The translations under genes and the position numbers were made by a program. Below the pieces are notes generated by a model. The model made no database searches. It was not told the origin of the DNA and saw nothing but the letters and a program-made list of their open reading frames with translations. 33,846 nucleotides of DNA from Desulfurococcales archaeon (GTDB lineage: Archaea; Thermoproteota; Thermoprotei_A; Sulfolobales; Acidilobaceae): contig WANR01000047.1 of assembly GCA_015521705.1 (NCBI GenBank), positions 1 to 33,846 on the forward strand, given 5' to 3'. How positions within the stretch are numbered: the stretch's first letter is position 1; each line of letters begins with the position of its first letter. This document shows, one piece after another, positions 31,774-33,846 of this stretch.

Positions 31774-33105
31774 ATGCCGAAGGATTTCGAGCCCTACCCC
31801 GAGTTCGTCGATAAGACCTATAAGCCTGACCATGAACGGGACGTGGTAGTCACGTTCCGTGTAACACCAGCTAAAGGCTTCACAGTAGAGGACGCTGCTG
31901 GCGGCGTCGCCGCAGAGAGTAGTACTGGCTCCTGGACGACCTTCTATCCCTGGTATGACGTGGAGAGGCTTGAGAGGCTGAAGGGGAGAGCGTACTGGTT
32001 CCACGACATGGGCGACGGCTCCTACCTGGTTAGAGTAGCTTATCCCATGGAGCTTTTCGAGGAGTCAAACATGCCAGCATTCCTGGCCTCAGTTGCGGGT
32101 AACGTGCTTGGCATGAAGAGGGTTGAGTGGCTTAGGATCGAGGACATATACATGCCTCCAGCCTTCGTCAGGCAGTTCAAGGGCCCCGTAAGGGGCATCG
32201 ACGGGGTAAGGGAGGCCCTGAGGATAAAGGGCAGGCCCATAGTTGGCACGGTTCCCAAGCCTAAAATAGGGTACACAGCCGATGAGGTGGAGAAGCTTGC
32301 CTACGAGATACTGGCCGGAGGCATGGACTATATCAAGGACGACGAGAACCTTGCAAGCCCCAGCTACTGCAGGTTCGAGGCGCGGGCCAAAGCTATTATG
32401 AAGGCTATCGAAAAGGCTGAGAATGAGACAGGCGAGAGAAAGGCGTGGATAGCCAACATCACCGCAGATGTCAGGGAAATGGAGAGGAGGCTGAGGCTTG
32501 TAGCGGACTACGGGAACCCCTACGTGATGGTAGACGTGGTCATAGCTGGGTGGTCGACTCTAACCTACATAAGAGACCTCGCGGAGGAACACGGCTTAGC
32601 CATACACGGCCACAGGGCCATGCACGCCGCGATGACGCGGAACCCCCTCCACGGGGTATCGATGTTCACCCTAGCCAAGCTTTACAGGATAATAGGCATT
32701 GACCAGCTACACGTTGGAACACCTGGGGTCGGCAAGCTGGAAGCCAAGGTAATAGACGTTATAAGGAACGTGAGAGTCCTCAGAAGCCAGGTATACAAGC
32801 CAGACCCAGACGACATAGCCCACCTAGAGCAGCCATTCAACGGCATAAAGCCAGCACTCCCAGTAACCTCTGGCGGCCTACACCCCGGAACACTGCCAGA
32901 AGTAGTCAAACACATGGGGATAGACCTTGTGATCCAGGTCGGGGGCGGCGTCATAGGCCACCCAGACGGGCCAAGAGCTGGGGCAGCCGCTGTAAGGCAG
33001 ACACTGGAAGCTATAGCCAAGGGGGTAAGCCTCGAAGACATGGCCAGAGAGCACAAGGAGTTACGGAGGGCCCTAGAAAAGTGGGGCAAAATAGTCCCAG
33101 TATGA
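31774..33105 (+). CDS. rbcL: form III ribulose-bisphosphate carboxylase large subunit
   Basis: 443 residues from ATG 31774, preceded by AGGTG at good spacing; the frame is open to 31708 but that part lacks family sequence. The active site is complete: E48 (AAESSTGSW), N110, K162 (TVPKPKIGY), carbamylated K188 with D190 and E191 (YIKDDENL), H280, R281 and H284 (HGHRAMHA), K321 (GVGKLE), S366 (TSGGLHP) and the GGG at 390-392. Archaeal form III enzymes convert ribulose bisphosphate from AMP breakdown into two 3-phosphoglycerates. AMP phosphorylase and ribose-1,5-bisphosphate isomerase are not in the window. Confidence 0.97.
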   Translation: MPKDFEPYPEFVDKTYKPDHERDVVVTFRVTPAKGFTVEDAAGGVAAESSTGSWTTFYPWYDVERLERLKGRAYWFHDMGDGSYLVRVAYPMELFEESNMPAFLASVAGNVLGMKRVEWLRIEDIYMPPAFVRQFKGPVRGIDGVREALRIKGRPIVGTVPKPKIGYTADEVEKLAYEILAGGMDYIKDDENLASPSYCRFEARAKAIMKAIEKAENETGERKAWIANITADVREMERRLRLVADYGNPYVMVDVVIAGWSTLTYIRDLAEEHGLAIHGHRAMHAAMTRNPLHGVSMFTLAKLYRIIGIDQLHVGTPGVGKLEAKVIDVIRNVRVLRSQVYKPDPDDIAHLEQPFNGIKPALPVTSGGLHPGTLPEVVKHMGIDLVIQVGGGVIGHPDGPRAGAAAVRQTLEAIAKGVSLEDMAREHKELRRALEKWGKIVPV

Positions 33106-33205
33106 AGAAGCCCGAGCTGGCTCAGACAACACCCTTGCTTGAAAATATTAAAAGCCAAAATCCCTCTTACACCGAAAGTCTCTCCCAGAGGTAGTGGAAG
33201 CCACG

Positions 33206-33649
33206 CTAGAAACTACTCTTTTTGTTACCTATCATCTTAAACTCTACCACAAGATTCTTGGCCCGGCCGCGGCGTATTCTGGCCTCATACTGCCTCCCTA
33301 TAAGGCTTACAAGGATCCGAGGCTCTCCTTCCTCGCCGGCCCTCGAGTATAACTTGTCCGCCACGCCTACCGCTTCTCTCACTACCATGCTAAGAGATTC
33401 TGCCGCTCTTACCCTACAACTGCTTCTTAGGAAAAGCCTCCTAGACAACCATAACAAGGTTAATATAAGCATGAAAACAGCCAGCCACGCCAAGATAAGC
33501 TCTACTATACCAGGCATCGATCCAAATCTGGAGACAAGAATCACCGCCGCACTGCTTGCTGCAAGGCTGGCCAGCGACTCTAGGGTGCTTCCAGCGATCT
33601 TAGAAACCTGCACACAGAAACCCTTTCCATCAATCATATCATCCAGCAT
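33206..33649 (-). CDS. two-TM membrane protein, function unknown
   Basis: 147 residues. There are hydrophobic segments near 22-42 (LESLASLAASSAAVILV) and 48-70 (IVELILAWLAVFMLILTLLW), then a basic linker (SRRLFLRSSCR) and a cytosolic helix-strand domain of about 70 residues. The ATG overlaps the upstream gene by 11 bp, so the two are coupled. No family is recognised. Confidence 0.6.
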   Translation of the reverse strand: MLDDMIDGKGFCVQVSKIAGSTLESLASLAASSAAVILVSRFGSMPGIVELILAWLAVFMLILTLLWLSRRLFLRSSCRVRAAESLSMVVREAVGVADKLYSRAGEEGEPRILVSLIGRQYEARIRRGRAKNLVVEFKMIGNKKSSF

Positions 33650-33846
33650 CTTTCTCCAAATTTACGTCCACGGATCTTCTCCATTGCATGACGATGACTG
33701 GAGAGGACCCTAAAACAGGCCTCGAAGAGTTGCCATAGTAGATTATGACCCTGGTAGGAGGCTTTACCAGGTCAACGCGCCACGAGCCATCTACATCCCT
33801 TACCTCCGCTATCGCTTTTCGAGCCGCCACAGGGCGGCACCAAGGC
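33639..33846 (-). CDS. hypothetical protein, possibly running off the right edge
   Basis: At least 63 residues from GTG 33830, and the frame stays open to the window edge, so the gene may be longer. The visible part is a beta-rich basic segment (AEVRDVDGSWRVDLVKPPTR then VIIYYG) followed by a polar tail. It overlaps the membrane-protein gene downstream by 11 bp. A perfect 6-bp hairpin (GCCGCC CTGT GGCGGC) covers the region around 33823-33838 by the GTG, which could affect initiation. No family is recognised. Confidence 0.45.
   Translation of the reverse strand, partial: PWCRPVAARKAIAEVRDVDGSWRVDLVKPPTRVIIYYGNSSRPVLGSSPVIVMQWRRSVDVNLEKDAG

Noticed and set aside
1-33846. CRISPR array, insertion sequence, rRNA or C/D box RNA
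   Set aside because: No regularly spaced direct repeats, transposase frames or terminal inverted repeats, rRNA-like stretches, or paired C/D boxes were seen by eye on either strand. A covariance-model search would be decisive for small RNAs.

Overview
The window reads as chromosomal DNA of a hyperthermophilic crenarchaeon (Thermoproteota). The evidence is the archaeal/eukaryotic-type information genes (L15e, L37Ae, SBDS, exosome Rrp4/Rrp41/Rrp42, RNase P Rpp30 and Pop5, Brix protein, KEOPS Pcc1, proteasome alpha, RadA), a stand-alone threonyl-tRNA synthetase editing protein, heavy AGG/AGA/ATA codon use, frequent GTG and TTG starts, and TATA boxes placed for leaderless transcripts. A form III RuBisCO and an intein in the RadA P-loop would fit a Desulfurococcales/Pyrodictiaceae-like lineage, but the genus is my inference.

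Layout. 1-1401: end of a presumed permease gene, a two-TM protein and an ABC ATPase (+). 1563-2716: a tiny C2H2 zinc finger with a His-rich tail (+), then a copper-handling pair (-): an HMA chaperone and a CopZ N-terminal-type zinc/[2Fe-2S] protein carrying a -1 frameshift. 2825-4528 (-): a small ORF, a retropepsin-like protease, a small partner protein and a nucleotidyltransferase-fold protein. 4570-6016 (-): two toxin-antitoxin loci in which the small upstream genes are open but both PIN toxin genes are broken by frameshifts.

6193-7985 (+): L15e, an exosome-associated RNA-binding protein and RNase P Rpp30. 8037-12620 (-): a five-gene set of two secreted or surface proteins, a permease, a one-TM exported protein and an ABC ATPase, parallel to the cassette at the left end. 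12914-19771 (+): OBG-type GTPase, Pop5, proteasome alpha, SBDS, Rrp4, Rrp41, Rrp42, L37Ae, Brix and Pcc1. Together with 6193-7985 this forms the archaeal RNA processing/degradation superoperon, here split by the minus-strand cassette and the GTPase.

19779-33846: threonyl editing protein (-), RadA with a 175-residue mini-intein (+), TldD/TldE (-), a possible 24-residue ORF behind a strong TATA box (+), a CrtI-like FAD oxidoreductase (-), MoxR ATPase and PRC-barrel protein (-) divergent from a DUF58/vWA protein (+), homoserine dehydrogenase (-) divergent from form III RuBisCO (+), and two membrane or hypothetical genes at the right edge (-).

The central block makes and quality-controls RNA and protein. 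The flanks hold metal handling, eroded toxin-antitoxin modules, uncharacterised export systems and metabolic genes. No CRISPR array, insertion sequence, rRNA or convincing tRNA was seen.
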